64,000 bases of DNA from VGSG01 sp040756375 (lineage in GTDB: Bacteria; Desulfobacterota; Desulfomonilia; Desulfomonilales; Desulfomonilaceae). Below the pieces are notes generated by a model. That model ran no database searches. It had not been told where the DNA came from and saw nothing but the letters and a program-made list of their open reading frames with translations. The stretch spans positions 1 to 64,000 of the forward strand of contig JBFLZC010000014.1 in assembly GCA_040756375.1 (NCBI GenBank), in the 5' to 3' direction. Shown piece after piece: positions 1-9,173 of the stretch. A program made the position numbers and the translations under genes. Within the stretch, counting starts at the first letter, position 1. Every line of letters begins with the position of its first letter.

Positions 1-227
1 GACCCACTGATACAAGACTCAGATCCCTTCACAGGGTCCTGCAGGCCCTACGAGGGTGATCCTCTTGCCTCAGGCGGCGGGCGTCCCATTGCCTGGTCAT
101 TTCTCACAGACTTCTGAGACAGTCTCTAAATCGCCGGGCTACCGGAGCGTCCATCCTGGACGCAGGAGGCCTCAAACTGAGCAAGTAACCCCGTGGGGGT
201 TTGCGGAGCAAAGGAAACAATTCTTTC

Positions 228-1490
228 ATGAAACGGGAAGCTATCTTTAACATTCTTCTGGTTGTGGTAAGCGTCCTGGTGGGATTCATCCTGGCGGAAG
301 CAGTATTCCGGATCGTGTTGGTTATCAAGTCTCCCGACCGCTTTGCCGTGCGGGATACCACCAAGGACTTGCCCGCTATCGGAGTGTACAATAGGTCTTT
401 GTGGGAATTCGACCGCGAGTGCGGATTCCGATATGTGGACGGCGACGTCTTTCTCTCACACGTGGACAAGGGTCAGGTGACCAGCTGCGACAAGATCGTC
501 ACCGCGAATGCGTACGGAAACATGGGGCGCATCAAGGGGTCTTGGGAGGACGCGGACGTCAAGATAGCAGTCTTCGGCGATTCATTTGCGGCATTCGTCA
601 CTCCGGATAATATCACATGGCCGAATGTGCTCCAGGACGACCTCGAAGAGCGCCTGGGACGGACGGTAAACGTAGTGAATTTCGGGCGGGACGGCATGGG
701 TGTAGTGCAGATGTTCGATCTGGCCGCGATCAAGCTGCCTGAGTGGAAGCCCGACGTGGCCATCATCTCCTTCATCACTCACGATCTTAGCCGGGCTCGG
801 TTCTGGCGCACGGTGAATGTAATAGACGGGGAACTCAGGGTCCTCACCGTGCCCGAACCGACTGAGAAAGCCGATCTGGACAACTCTTACGAAACCTTCA
901 TCCTCCATCCGGAAGCGACACTGGAATGGTGCCAATCTATGTCCCGCAAGGGCTACCTGGACCGCATCGGAAAAGAGATTGTGGACAAGTATCTTCGATT
1001 CCGGCAGCGGGAGTCTGCTCGACTTGCCAATCTCTATGATTTGCACAAGTCCTTTCTGCTAGACAAATTGCTTTGGGGCGATTCGTACTACTCGGATAAG
1101 TACAAGCAGCTTCCACTTTGGAGCCGCTATCTGACCGAGAATTCGTATGAAGAGGACGAAAAGATGGTGAAGAACGTTAAGTTTCTAGGGACCCTCGGTA
1201 TCCCGTACATCTTGGTGCATCTTCCGTATTATCCGGAAGTCGTGGCAGATAGGGAATACATCATGGACAAGAAGGAAGAGGGGTTGCTCGAAAGCCTGGA
1301 AAGACTTACGGGGCACAAGGTGTACGGTCTGCTGGATTTCGTGAAGAGGCCCGTCGAGAAACCTGAAAGAATGAACGTAAATCCGGACAACTACCACCCC
1401 TCCAGGTGGGGTATGCAGTTCTATGCCACGGCCGTGGCGGACCTCCTGATCAGCAAAGGCTTCGTAGCGAGTGGTCCCAAGGCCCGCTGA
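228..1490 (+). CDS. Membrane-anchored SGNH/GDSL-hydrolase-like protein
   Basis: The 420-aa product has one strongly hydrophobic N-terminal segment (about residues 7-32) that should act as an uncleaved signal anchor, leaving the rest outside the membrane. A GDSF motif follows a beta-strand at residues 117-120, and a DxxH pair lies near the C-terminus (D387, H390). This Ser/Asp-His arrangement is that of SGNH hydrolases, which often act as acetyl-esterases or acyltransferases on surface glycans. I chose ATG 228 because an AAAGGAAAC ribosome-binding site lies just upstream; an in-frame TTG at 201 is less likely. The substrate cannot be read from the sequence. The gene stands alone ahead of the EF-G gene. 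Confidence 0.7.
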   Translation: MKREAIFNILLVVVSVLVGFILAEAVFRIVLVIKSPDRFAVRDTTKDLPAIGVYNRSLWEFDRECGFRYVDGDVFLSHVDKGQVTSCDKIVTANAYGNMGRIKGSWEDADVKIAVFGDSFAAFVTPDNITWPNVLQDDLEERLGRTVNVVNFGRDGMGVVQMFDLAAIKLPEWKPDVAIISFITHDLSRARFWRTVNVIDGELRVLTVPEPTEKADLDNSYETFILHPEATLEWCQSMSRKGYLDRIGKEIVDKYLRFRQRESARLANLYDLHKSFLLDKLLWGDSYYSDKYKQLPLWSRYLTENSYEEDEKMVKNVKFLGTLGIPYILVHLPYYPEVVADREYIMDKKEEGLLESLERLTGHKVYGLLDFVKRPVEKPERMNVNPDNYHPSRWGMQFYATAVADLLISKGFVASGPKAR

Positions 1491-1537
1491 ATCTTTGACT
1501 GCCTTGGGGTGCCCGATTTCGCAGTCGGACTCGGCGC

Positions 1538-1566
1538 TTGACTCCGGAGAGCGGCTTGTGTTTAAT
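1538..1566 (+). promoter_or_regulatory. Sigma-70-type promoter upstream of the EF-G gene
   Basis: TTGACT at 1538-1543 and TTTAAT at 1561-1566 are separated by exactly 17 bp. This matches the -35/-10 consensus at 5/6 and 5/6. Transcription would start near 1573, about 32 bases before the ATG at 1605. Seen by eye only. Confidence 0.5.
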
Positions 1567-1604
1567 GATTTATTTTATTGCCCGCGAATCCACGAGGGGT
1601 ACCC

Positions 1605-3689
1605 ATGAAACAGCACAAAACCGAAGATCTCCGCAATATCGCCGTTGTATCTCATGCCGGGTCCGGAAAGACCACGCTCTGCGAGGCCGTGCTCTACGAC
1701 ACGGGAACCGTGGATCGCCTCGGAAAGGTTACCGATGGGTCTTCCAATTTCGATTTCGAGCCTGAAGAAGTGAAGCGACAGATCACCATAAGCACGTCGC
1801 TCTATTCCGTGGAATGGAAAAAGAAGAAAATCAACATATTGGATACTCCCGGGGATCCCAACTTCACCGTCGAGGTCGGCGCCGCGCTTTACGCCGCGGA
1901 TATCGCGGTGCTGGCCGTGGATGCGGTTGATTCTATAAAGCCTCTGACTGAGAAAGTCTGGCGTGCTGTTGAAGAACGGCAAATGCCTCGAATCCTCGTA
2001 GTCACGAAGATGGACCGAGAACGGGCGGACGCAGATAAGGTCATTAACGATGTGAAAGAGATCTTCGGAGTCAAGCCGCTGGTCCTTCAAGTGCCCATCG
2101 GGAAAGAGGGAGCGTTCAAGGGCGTAGTGGATCTACTTTCCATGAAGGCGGTAACGTCGCAGGCAGACGGTTCCAAAGTGGCAAGAGGCGCTGTGCCTGA
2201 CGAATTGCAGGAACAGGCTGAATCGAGCCTTGAGAGGCTGACCGAGGACCTGGCCGAAGTGGATGATTCACTTATGGAGCGCTACCTGGAAGGGGAAAAG
2301 CTGGGAGCCGAAGAATTGGCCGCCGCGCTGAGAAAGGGCATACTCAACCGGGTATTCATGCCGATCCTCTATTCGTCGGGTGCCCTGAATGTGGGAATTC
2401 AGCCGATTCTGGACCTGATCGCGGATTCGTGCCCATCACCCGCGGAGATGCCTCCTGTCAAAGGGACCAGCCCCGGTGGAGAAGAGCTTACGCGTCGGCC
2501 CTCGGCTGACGAACCGTTTTGTGCCTATGTTTTCAAGACCTTGGCAGATCCTTACGCGGGAAGATTGACTCTTTTCCGCATCTTCTCCGGCGCCCTCTCG
2601 CCGGATTCCAACTTCTTCAACTCCACCCGAGGGACCAAGGAACGTTTCGGGCAGCTCCTCACCATCCAGGGCAAGAGCCAGAAGCCGCTCGAATCCGCGC
2701 AGGCCGGTGACATCGTCGCAGTTGCCAAGCTCAAAGAAACGCTCACCGGAGACACTCTGTGTGACGAGAAATCACCTATTATCATCCCGTTGGCGCCTCG
2801 TCCTCAGTGCGTGATTTCGTTCGCGATCGAACCGAAGAGCAAAGGGGATGAAGAAAAAATCACCCAGAGCCTCGCGCGCCTTGCGGAAGAAGACCTGACT
2901 ATCGAAGTGGGCCGAGACCCGCAAACCAATGAATTTCTTATCTCAGGCATGGGGCAGGTGCACATTGAGGTGACCGTAGAAAAGCTCAAGAGGAAGTTTG
3001 GCGTAGACGTGAACCTCAAAACTCCTAAGGTGCCGTACAAGGAAACAATCAAAGGCCGAGCGAAGGTCGAAGGAAAGCTCAAGAAACAGACCGGGGGTCG
3101 CGGTCAGTTTGCCGTCGCGTGGTTGGAACTGGAGCCGCTTCCCAGAGGGCAGGGTTTCGAATTCGTGGATAAGATCGTGGGAGGCGTGATTCCGCGTCAG
3201 TACATCCCTGCTGTGGAAAAGGGAGTTAATGAAGCCATGGTAGGGGGAGCGCTCGCAGGATACCCTGTCGTGGACGTGAGGGTTACGGTCTTTGACGGCA
3301 AGTATCATGACGTGGACTCATCGGAACAGGCTTTCAAGATAGCTGCGTCGAAAGGCTTCAAGAAAGGAGTGCTCGACTCCAATCCGATCCTGCTGGAACC
3401 GATTATGAACCTGGAGGTCATTGTCCCAGAAGAGTACATGGGCGACATAATGGGTGACATCAACAGCCGCCGCGGAAGAATCATGGGCATGGATGCGACT
3501 CCGAGCGGCCAGGTGATCAAAGCGCAGGTCCCCATGGCGGAAGTTCTCAAGTACGCTTCAGATCTGACGTCCATGACATCGGGCCGCGGGATCTTCTCCA
3601 TAGAGTTTTCCCATTACGAGGAAGTCCCAGGCAATATTGCCGAAAAGATCGTCGCCGCGGCCGCCAAACCCGAAGAAGAAGAGGATTAA
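1605..3689 (+). CDS. fusA: Elongation factor G, divergent (EF-G-2 type)
   Basis: The 694-aa product has the full EF-G length and domain order: a GTP-binding domain, then domains II to V. In the GTPase, G1 reads SHAGSGKTT (from S16) rather than AHIDAGKTT. G3 reads DTPGDPNF (80-87), so the histidine that normally activates the hydrolytic water is replaced by Asp. G4 reads TKMD (134-137). These changes are typical of second-copy or divergent EF-G proteins, whose role in translocation or recycling can differ from the canonical factor. ATG 1605 follows a GAGGGG-type ribosome-binding site; the upstream TTG at 1578 lacks one. No rpsL, rpsG or tuf genes are nearby, which also argues against the housekeeping str-operon copy. 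Confidence 0.9.
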   Translation: MKQHKTEDLRNIAVVSHAGSGKTTLCEAVLYDTGTVDRLGKVTDGSSNFDFEPEEVKRQITISTSLYSVEWKKKKINILDTPGDPNFTVEVGAALYAADIAVLAVDAVDSIKPLTEKVWRAVEERQMPRILVVTKMDRERADADKVINDVKEIFGVKPLVLQVPIGKEGAFKGVVDLLSMKAVTSQADGSKVARGAVPDELQEQAESSLERLTEDLAEVDDSLMERYLEGEKLGAEELAAALRKGILNRVFMPILYSSGALNVGIQPILDLIADSCPSPAEMPPVKGTSPGGEELTRRPSADEPFCAYVFKTLADPYAGRLTLFRIFSGALSPDSNFFNSTRGTKERFGQLLTIQGKSQKPLESAQAGDIVAVAKLKETLTGDTLCDEKSPIIIPLAPRPQCVISFAIEPKSKGDEEKITQSLARLAEEDLTIEVGRDPQTNEFLISGMGQVHIEVTVEKLKRKFGVDVNLKTPKVPYKETIKGRAKVEGKLKKQTGGRGQFAVAWLELEPLPRGQGFEFVDKIVGGVIPRQYIPAVEKGVNEAMVGGALAGYPVVDVRVTVFDGKYHDVDSSEQAFKIAASKGFKKGVLDSNPILLEPIMNLEVIVPEEYMGDIMGDINSRRGRIMGMDATPSGQVIKAQVPMAEVLKYASDLTSMTSGRGIFSIEFSHYEEVPGNIAEKIVAAAAKPEEEED

Positions 3690-3756
3690 TTCGACGCCTT
3701 TTCTCTGAGGCGACGAGGCATTACAAGGCGGTTGACGCCAATCGATAGGATCAATC

Positions 3757-4194
3757 ATGTCGAGCGGTAAAATCATAGCGGTGTGCAAGAGCAGGAAGAA
3801 AGGCATTCCCAAGGCCGACGAAGGGTCCGGGAGTCTGGTAGTAGGATTCGGCCTCGAAGGAGACGCGCACGGAGGCGATTGGCACAGGCAAATCTCGCTT
3901 CTCTCGATAGAGCAGATTGACACCATGCGACAAAAGGGGCTGGATGTGAAGCCGGGCAGCTTTGCGGAGAACCTGACCACCGAGGGTTTCAACCTGGATG
4001 TGGCGAAAGTGGGCGACAAGCTCCGTGTGGGCGATTCTGCATTACTGGAAGTGACCCAGATCGGCAAGGAATGTCACACCCGATGCGCGATCTACAACAA
4101 AGTGGGAGAGTGCATTATGCCCGAGCGGGGCGTGTTCGCTCGAGTGCTCAAGGGTGGTGAGGTCAAATCAGGCGACTCAATTGAGTACGCATGA
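3757..4194 (+). CDS. MOSC domain-containing protein
   Basis: This 145-aa protein is nearly all one MOSC domain (MOCO sulfurase C-terminal). It has the early GLEGDAHGG segment, the PGSFAENLTT segment and the conserved cysteine region GKECHTRC near residue 110. MOSC proteins bind or transfer sulfur and are linked to molybdenum-cofactor enzymes. In this lineage small MOSC proteins often sit near MoaC or MogA, but none is visible here, so the partner is unknown. The gene follows EF-G by about 67 bp and could be co-transcribed with it. Confidence 0.85.
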   Translation: MSSGKIIAVCKSRKKGIPKADEGSGSLVVGFGLEGDAHGGDWHRQISLLSIEQIDTMRQKGLDVKPGSFAENLTTEGFNLDVAKVGDKLRVGDSALLEVTQIGKECHTRCAIYNKVGECIMPERGVFARVLKGGEVKSGDSIEYA

Positions 4195-4207
4195 GTTGTG
4201 TTTTCTC

Positions 4208-4236
4208 TTGATTGCCTGATCTGCAGCGTGTATAGT
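4208..4236 (+). promoter_or_regulatory. Promoter of the tRNA-Gly gene
   Basis: TTGATT (4208-4213) and TATAGT (4231-4236) are spaced by 17 bp. The predicted start near 4243 is just 5' of the tRNA at 4247. Confidence 0.55.
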
Positions 4237-4246
4237 ATCAATTTGA

Positions 4247-4353
<107 letters not shown>

Positions 4354-4530
4354 GAAAAGAGTGTCTGCAAATTTCGCGACACTTCACTCCTTGCTCCTCC
4401 CGACGGTCGTACTGGCGTAAAGCCATCCACGACGCTCTCAGACCACCATTATGGCGCTCCTTCTTCATGCCGCGACCCCGAACCCCACGCCGAAACTCTT
4501 GCTTCGATCCCATGTAATACTGAAGAGAAG

Positions 4531-4899
4531 GTGGAATATGTTGTGCGCGGCTTCATGGAGCCTTCTATCCCCCGCGATCGCAAGAAGCGCTCCGATGCGC
4601 CAGAACCGACTCTCCGCGGACGAATTCCTCAAGATATGTCCCTGGTGGATCGGATGCTGTGCAAACTCACGACAAAGGCGGGGAAGGCCAGTTACTCCAA
4701 GAGAAAGGGAATTGTAGAGCCTGTTCTCGGACAGATTAAGCAGGTGAGAGTAATTCGGGCCTTTCTTCTCAGAGGCTTGGAAAAAGTGAAAGGTGAGTAG
4801 AAGCTGATCTGCCTGACCCATAACATCCTCAAACTCCGGAGGCATCTCGAGAAGTGCGCCCGTTTTCGGGTAGAACAGCCGAATAACCGGTCACATTGA
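4531..4899 (+). pseudogene. IS1182-type transposase, C-terminal remnant
   Basis: The reading frame holds the end of an IS1182-family DDE transposase. It has an RGRIPQD segment, KAGKASYSKRKGIVEPVLGQ (the conserved E of the DDE triad lies in IVEPV), then FLLRGLEKVKGE. A TAG at 4798-4800 sits where the family has Trp, and the frame continues after it as KLICLTHNILKL to a stop at 4897. The N-terminal two thirds is missing. The gene is dead and lies just inside the island edge. Confidence 0.75.
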
Positions 4900-5240
4900 G
4901 AGATTTTGACGGCAACGACACTCCTGTTTGCCCTTAATCCCTGACCCGACGGCCCCTAACCCGAAAGATGAACCACTCCCCTGCTCGAAACCGTTCCAAT
5001 GCCATCAGTTGCGCGACAGACCCCTAGGATTACAGGTACGCCTCATTCTGTGGTCACATTGACTTGGAGATTTCGACCCTTTATAGTAGCCATACCCAAA
5101 ATGATGCATTCATGCGGGTCATTCGGCCGGTTCGCGTGCGGGGAACAGGAGCGCACAATTGACGCGAAACTGGATGTTTTCAAAAGTAAGGTTTCAAGCC
5201 AGTTTCGTCAGCTGACTTCGTTGGAAAAGAGATAACCTTC
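4900..5240. other. Intergenic, no gene seen
   Basis: No convincing gene lies here. A short open frame (4999-5235) has no recognisable family, no ribosome-binding site and proline/threonine-rich low-quality coding. No strong hairpin was noticed. Confidence 0.5.
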
Positions 5241-6731
5241 ATGCCTTCATTCGATCCTGGGACATATCGAGATGCCAAGAAGAGAAGGGTGCTGTTCGTC
5301 ATCCCACCGCAGCGGATTGAGGAACACTACGGGCGTTTGGCGGATGTGGGCGCTCGCCTCCCGTGGCTGGGCCTCACCTATGTGATTGCGGCAGTGCGCG
5401 ACGCCGGGCACGACGTGCGTTTGGTCGACTGCGAAGTAGAGGACCTTACCGTGAATGATCTGTACAGGATTGTGCAGGAATTCGATCCCGACGTGATCGG
5501 CGCATCCGCAGTCATAACCAACGTGAGCCGATGCTTTGCGGCCATGGAGGCTGCAAAACGAGCAAAGCCCGAAGTCCTAACGGTTCTTGGCGGCCCCCAA
5601 ATAACCATCTTTCCCGAACAAGCGCTAAAGAACCCTGCGGTGGACATGATAGTCCTGAGCGAAGGCGAGATCACCATGTGTGAGATCTTGCTCCACCTTG
5701 ACGATCCGCAAGAACTGGGACGCATACCAGGAACCTGGGCGCGGTCAAACGGGCAGGTGTGCGCGAACCCGCTTCGCGACCTCATAGATGATCTGGACAG
5801 CGTGCCTCCGCCCGCTCTCGACCTCTTTGACCTGAGCAAGTATCATCCCGCGGCGTACATATGGGGAAAAAGAGTATTGCCGATATTGAGCGCCAGAGGC
5901 TGCACGTTTTCCTGTCGGTTTTGTGAAGCCAAATTGACGTTCCGTCGCCGCTTCCGGCACCATAGCGCTAGCCGAATAGTTGGAGAGATCAAGGATCTCA
6001 TGGATTCTTACGGTGCGGACAGTTTCCAGTTTATGGACGATATTTTCACGTTAAAGAAGCGGCGAGTTCATGAGCTTTGCGACAAGATTCTTGAATCGGG
6101 CCGCACTTTTAAGTGGTCGTGTTTCACACGGACGGACTGTATTGACCCTGGCCTGCTGGCAAAAATGAGAGAAGCAGGCTGTTACCTCATATGCTTTGGA
6201 TGCGAGTCGGGAGATCAGAAGCTACTGGATCTCATCGATAAGAAACTAACGGTTGAAAAAAATCGTCACGGAATCGCATTAACAAGAGAATCCGGAATAA
6301 AGGCTTTCTCCACCTTCATGCTCGGTCTCCCTACGGAAACGAGAGAACAATCGCTTATGACCATAGATTTCGCGGTACAGAGCAAATTAGACTACGCAAT
6401 CTTTCCGATCCTTGAGCCGTACCCCGGAACGGAAATCTACCAAGACGCTATCAAGCTGGGATACTTCCTTGATACGGCCGGGAACAGGGTCGCCCATGAT
6501 TACGAAGGTGACAAGACTTGGGTGCCGAACGGCAGAGACAGAGCCGAACTTGAGAAGCTCTCATTCACTGCGATGAGGCGCTTTTATCTTCGCCCCCGGA
6601 TTTTGCTTTCGATGGCTGTGGGTATGGTCAGGAACCTCCCGACGCGACGATTGTTCAAGTTGCTGTGGGGAGGCGTGAAGTACTTTCTGAAAGCGAGACG
6701 ACAGAAGGTTCAAGGTGGAACCCGGTATTAA
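5241..6731 (+). CDS. B12-binding-domain radical SAM protein
   Basis: The 496-aa product has an N-terminal cobalamin-binding-type Rossmann domain (about residues 15-150, with GLTYVIAAVRDAGHDVRLVD and VLGGPQITIFPE) followed by a radical SAM core. The three Fe-S cysteines are C221, C225 and C228 in RGCTFSCRFC (CxxxCxxC). This is the BchE/class-B methylase layout, whose members use S-adenosylmethionine with or without B12 for methylation, cyclisation or rearrangement. A basic C-terminal tail (LLWGGVKYFLKARRQK) may touch the membrane. It is the first gene of the island cargo, so it probably modifies the product made by the genes that follow. The substrate cannot be read. Confidence 0.85.
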   Translation: MPSFDPGTYRDAKKRRVLFVIPPQRIEEHYGRLADVGARLPWLGLTYVIAAVRDAGHDVRLVDCEVEDLTVNDLYRIVQEFDPDVIGASAVITNVSRCFAAMEAAKRAKPEVLTVLGGPQITIFPEQALKNPAVDMIVLSEGEITMCEILLHLDDPQELGRIPGTWARSNGQVCANPLRDLIDDLDSVPPPALDLFDLSKYHPAAYIWGKRVLPILSARGCTFSCRFCEAKLTFRRRFRHHSASRIVGEIKDLMDSYGADSFQFMDDIFTLKKRRVHELCDKILESGRTFKWSCFTRTDCIDPGLLAKMREAGCYLICFGCESGDQKLLDLIDKKLTVEKNRHGIALTRESGIKAFSTFMLGLPTETREQSLMTIDFAVQSKLDYAIFPILEPYPGTEIYQDAIKLGYFLDTAGNRVAHDYEGDKTWVPNGRDRAELEKLSFTAMRRFYLRPRILLSMAVGMVRNLPTRRLFKLLWGGVKYFLKARRQKVQGGTRY

Positions 6732-6945
6732 TCCTAGGATCGGATTAAGCCGCGAGAACGACGGCGCGCCGGGGGAGCTCGACGGAGCCCATATCCAGCT
6801 TGATCGGCTGTCCCCACCTATGCTAAGTTCGACCGACCCTGCTTTTTCGGCCGAGGGTGGTCTCAGACCGACGCCCATGCCGTAAGATGTTTTTGACGCT
6901 TCAGCACACAGTTTGAGGACATGCTGCGCGCGTGAGGAGGCGAAT

Positions 6946-7875
6946 TTGCTGTCTGTGGTGGTCCCGGTGTACAACGAAGCCCAGGTCCTTGGGTTGCTTT
7001 GGGAGCGTCTGCGCCCTGTGCTGGCCCCGGACGATGAGCTGGTTTTCGTGAACGACGGTTCCGAAGACAAGACTGCCGAGAGCATCCTCCAATTGATTGA
7101 TTCGGACAAACGGATCAGATTGATCAATTTTTCCCGGAATTTCGGGCACCAACCCGCTGTGTCCGCAGGACTGAAGTTTGCCAGAGGGGACGCAGTGGTG
7201 GTCATGGACGCGGATCTGCAGGATCCGCCGGAAATGATTCCAAGCATGGTGGAACGTTGGGAAGAAGGCTACGACGTAGTCCACTGCGTTCGTCGGAAAC
7301 GCAAAGAGTCTCGCCTCAAGAGGCTCTCGTACGGCCTTTTCTACCGGATGTATAGTTGGTCGAGCGAATTTCCCACGCATGTTCAGGCAGGGGATTTCGC
7401 GCTTATGAGCCGCCGGGTGGTAGACGAAATTAATAGAATGGAGGAATGCGGAAAGTTCGTTCGAGGATTACGTTCGTACGTGGGTTTTGAGCAGACAAAG
7501 ATCGAATACGATCGAGACGCACGTATTGCAGGAAAGCCCAAGTACGGATACCCAAAACTAATCAAGTTGGCCTTGGATGGTTTGTTCTCTTTTAGCACTC
7601 TCCCTTTGCGAGCGATGATGACCGGAGGATTGTTGCTCCTATTCGTGAGTTTCATCGCGATATGTTTGCTCACATATTGGCGGCTGTTCCACAAAATGGA
7701 AATCGGTCATACCATGACCTATGTACTGGTCTTGTTTTTTGGAGGGCTCAATACTTTCTGTCTAGGAGTAATCGGAGAGTATCTCGGCCGCGTATTCTAT
7801 GAAGTTAAGAAGCGTCCTTCGTACATTGTTGAATCGGTTGTGGGCTACGAGGTGGGAGGAGATAAAGACATATGA
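6946..7875 (+). CDS. Family 2 glycosyltransferase, polyprenyl-phosphate type (GtrB/ArnC-like)
   Basis: The 309-aa product opens directly with the GT2 fold (LSVVVPVYNEAQVLG) and carries the nucleotide-sugar motif DADLQDPPE. The C-terminus has two membrane helices (about MMTGGLLLLFVSFIAICLL and YVLVLFFGGLNTFCLGVIG) ending in GEYLGRVFYEVKKRPSY. That architecture belongs to enzymes that load one sugar onto undecaprenyl phosphate at the inner face of the membrane. TTG 6946 is the likely start because GAGGAGG lies 6-7 bases upstream; a TTG at 6913 has none. It overlaps the next gene by four bases. A polytopic membrane protein at the end of the island could use the lipid-linked sugar. Confidence 0.85.
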   Translation: MLSVVVPVYNEAQVLGLLWERLRPVLAPDDELVFVNDGSEDKTAESILQLIDSDKRIRLINFSRNFGHQPAVSAGLKFARGDAVVVMDADLQDPPEMIPSMVERWEEGYDVVHCVRRKRKESRLKRLSYGLFYRMYSWSSEFPTHVQAGDFALMSRRVVDEINRMEECGKFVRGLRSYVGFEQTKIEYDRDARIAGKPKYGYPKLIKLALDGLFSFSTLPLRAMMTGGLLLLFVSFIAICLLTYWRLFHKMEIGHTMTYVLVLFFGGLNTFCLGVIGEYLGRVFYEVKKRPSYIVESVVGYEVGGDKDI

Positions 7876-9170
7876 AACGCGTCGCCGTAGTCGGAGGCGG
7901 CATCACTGGGTTTTCCCTGGCTCACCACCTCGATGAAGGATTCTCGGTTGATATATACGAAGGGAGCGATCAAGTGGGCGGTCTTGCCCGGACCTTTCCA
8001 ATAGCGGACACTTTCCTCGAAGTCTTCTTCCATCACTTCTTCAAGTCCGATACGGCATTGATATCACTCCTTCAAGATCTTGGTCTTTCGGACCGCATAC
8101 AATATTTTCCATCCCAAGTCGGCATCTACCATGATAGCGTGGCGCGGTTTTCGACGATGACGGATTTGCTGCGATATAATCGCCTGGGGATCTGGTCTCG
8201 CCTGGCGTTCGGTCTCCACGTGTTGATTTTGAGACGGATGCAGGACTGGAGGCGTCTGGAGAAATATACGGTCAAGGATTGGATGGAACGACATGGCGGG
8301 AAGCAAATTTATGCTGAAATCTGGGAACCTCTCCTAAAGGCCAAGTTTGGCGAGTACGCCTGTGAGATTCCTATGTCGTGGTTGTGGGGCAGAATTGCCC
8401 CGCGAGCGAAATCACGGGAAAGGGGATCTGAATTCCTCGGATATCTTCGAGGAAGCCTCCGGGAATTGTTCAAAGCCTTATCAATAGAAGTGACCCAAAA
8501 GGGTGGAACCGTCGCGTGCGGCACGCGTGTAGAGAGTATTACGCCCACCAATAATGGCGTCACCCTCCACTTAGAGAAACGAAGCGTGTATTATGACATG
8601 GTCTTTATTACTACAGACTGCCGGGAAGCGGCGCGTATGATTTCGCATGTTCCGGAAGACGTCAGATCGAAGCTCAATTCAATAACATACTTTGGAGTGA
8701 TATGTGCCGTCGTGGAACTGGCAGCGCCGTTGGGAGAAATATATTGGCTGAATAATGCCAATAGTTCTCTGCCCCTCAGCGGCATCGTAGAGCACACGAA
8801 CTTTGTACCGTCGCTCCATTATAACGGTAAGCATATAGCCTATGTCTTCAAGTACCTTTCACCGGAACATCCTCTGTTTTCAACTAGAGATGAAGAGGTC
8901 ATTTCTTTGTTTCTCAAAGGAGTAGGAAAGATATATCCAAACTTCTCGGCTAGTCAGATCCAGAAATGGCATCTGTTCAAGACCGCAAAAGCTACGCCCG
9001 TGTACCATGGTCCATACTCCGAGACTAAACCCCCAGCAGAGCTTGTCCCGAACCGAATATATCTGGCCAACACGTCTCAAATCTATCCGGAAGACCGCAA
9101 TCTCAACAACTCGATTCTGTTAGTACGAGAACTCCTTCAATCGCTAAGACAGAAGGGGGTCCTCGACTGA
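7872..9170 (+). CDS. FAD-dependent oxidoreductase, amine-oxidase/protoporphyrinogen-oxidase-like
   Basis: The 432-aa protein starts with a classic dinucleotide-binding motif (VAVVGGGITGFSLA), followed by YEGSDQVGGLART, the GG doublet region of the amine-oxidase/PPO/UDP-galactopyranose-mutase group. The C-terminal RIYLANTSQIYPEDRNLNNS is the second FAD-contacting segment. Relatives occur in surface-glycan clusters and are usually annotated as PPO-like; their real substrates are mostly unknown. The start ATG overlaps the preceding stop (ATGA), so the two are translationally coupled. The gene is AT-richer than the core genes of the window. Confidence 0.8.
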   Translation: MKRVAVVGGGITGFSLAHHLDEGFSVDIYEGSDQVGGLARTFPIADTFLEVFFHHFFKSDTALISLLQDLGLSDRIQYFPSQVGIYHDSVARFSTMTDLLRYNRLGIWSRLAFGLHVLILRRMQDWRRLEKYTVKDWMERHGGKQIYAEIWEPLLKAKFGEYACEIPMSWLWGRIAPRAKSRERGSEFLGYLRGSLRELFKALSIEVTQKGGTVACGTRVESITPTNNGVTLHLEKRSVYYDMVFITTDCREAARMISHVPEDVRSKLNSITYFGVICAVVELAAPLGEIYWLNNANSSLPLSGIVEHTNFVPSLHYNGKHIAYVFKYLSPEHPLFSTRDEEVISLFLKGVGKIYPNFSASQIQKWHLFKTAKATPVYHGPYSETKPPAELVPNRIYLANTSQIYPEDRNLNNSILLVRELLQSLRQKGVLD

Positions 9171-9173
9171 ACC

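Noticed and set aside
4999..5235. 78-aa frame before the radical SAM gene
   Set aside because: No ribosome-binding site and no recognisable family; compositionally unlike a gene.
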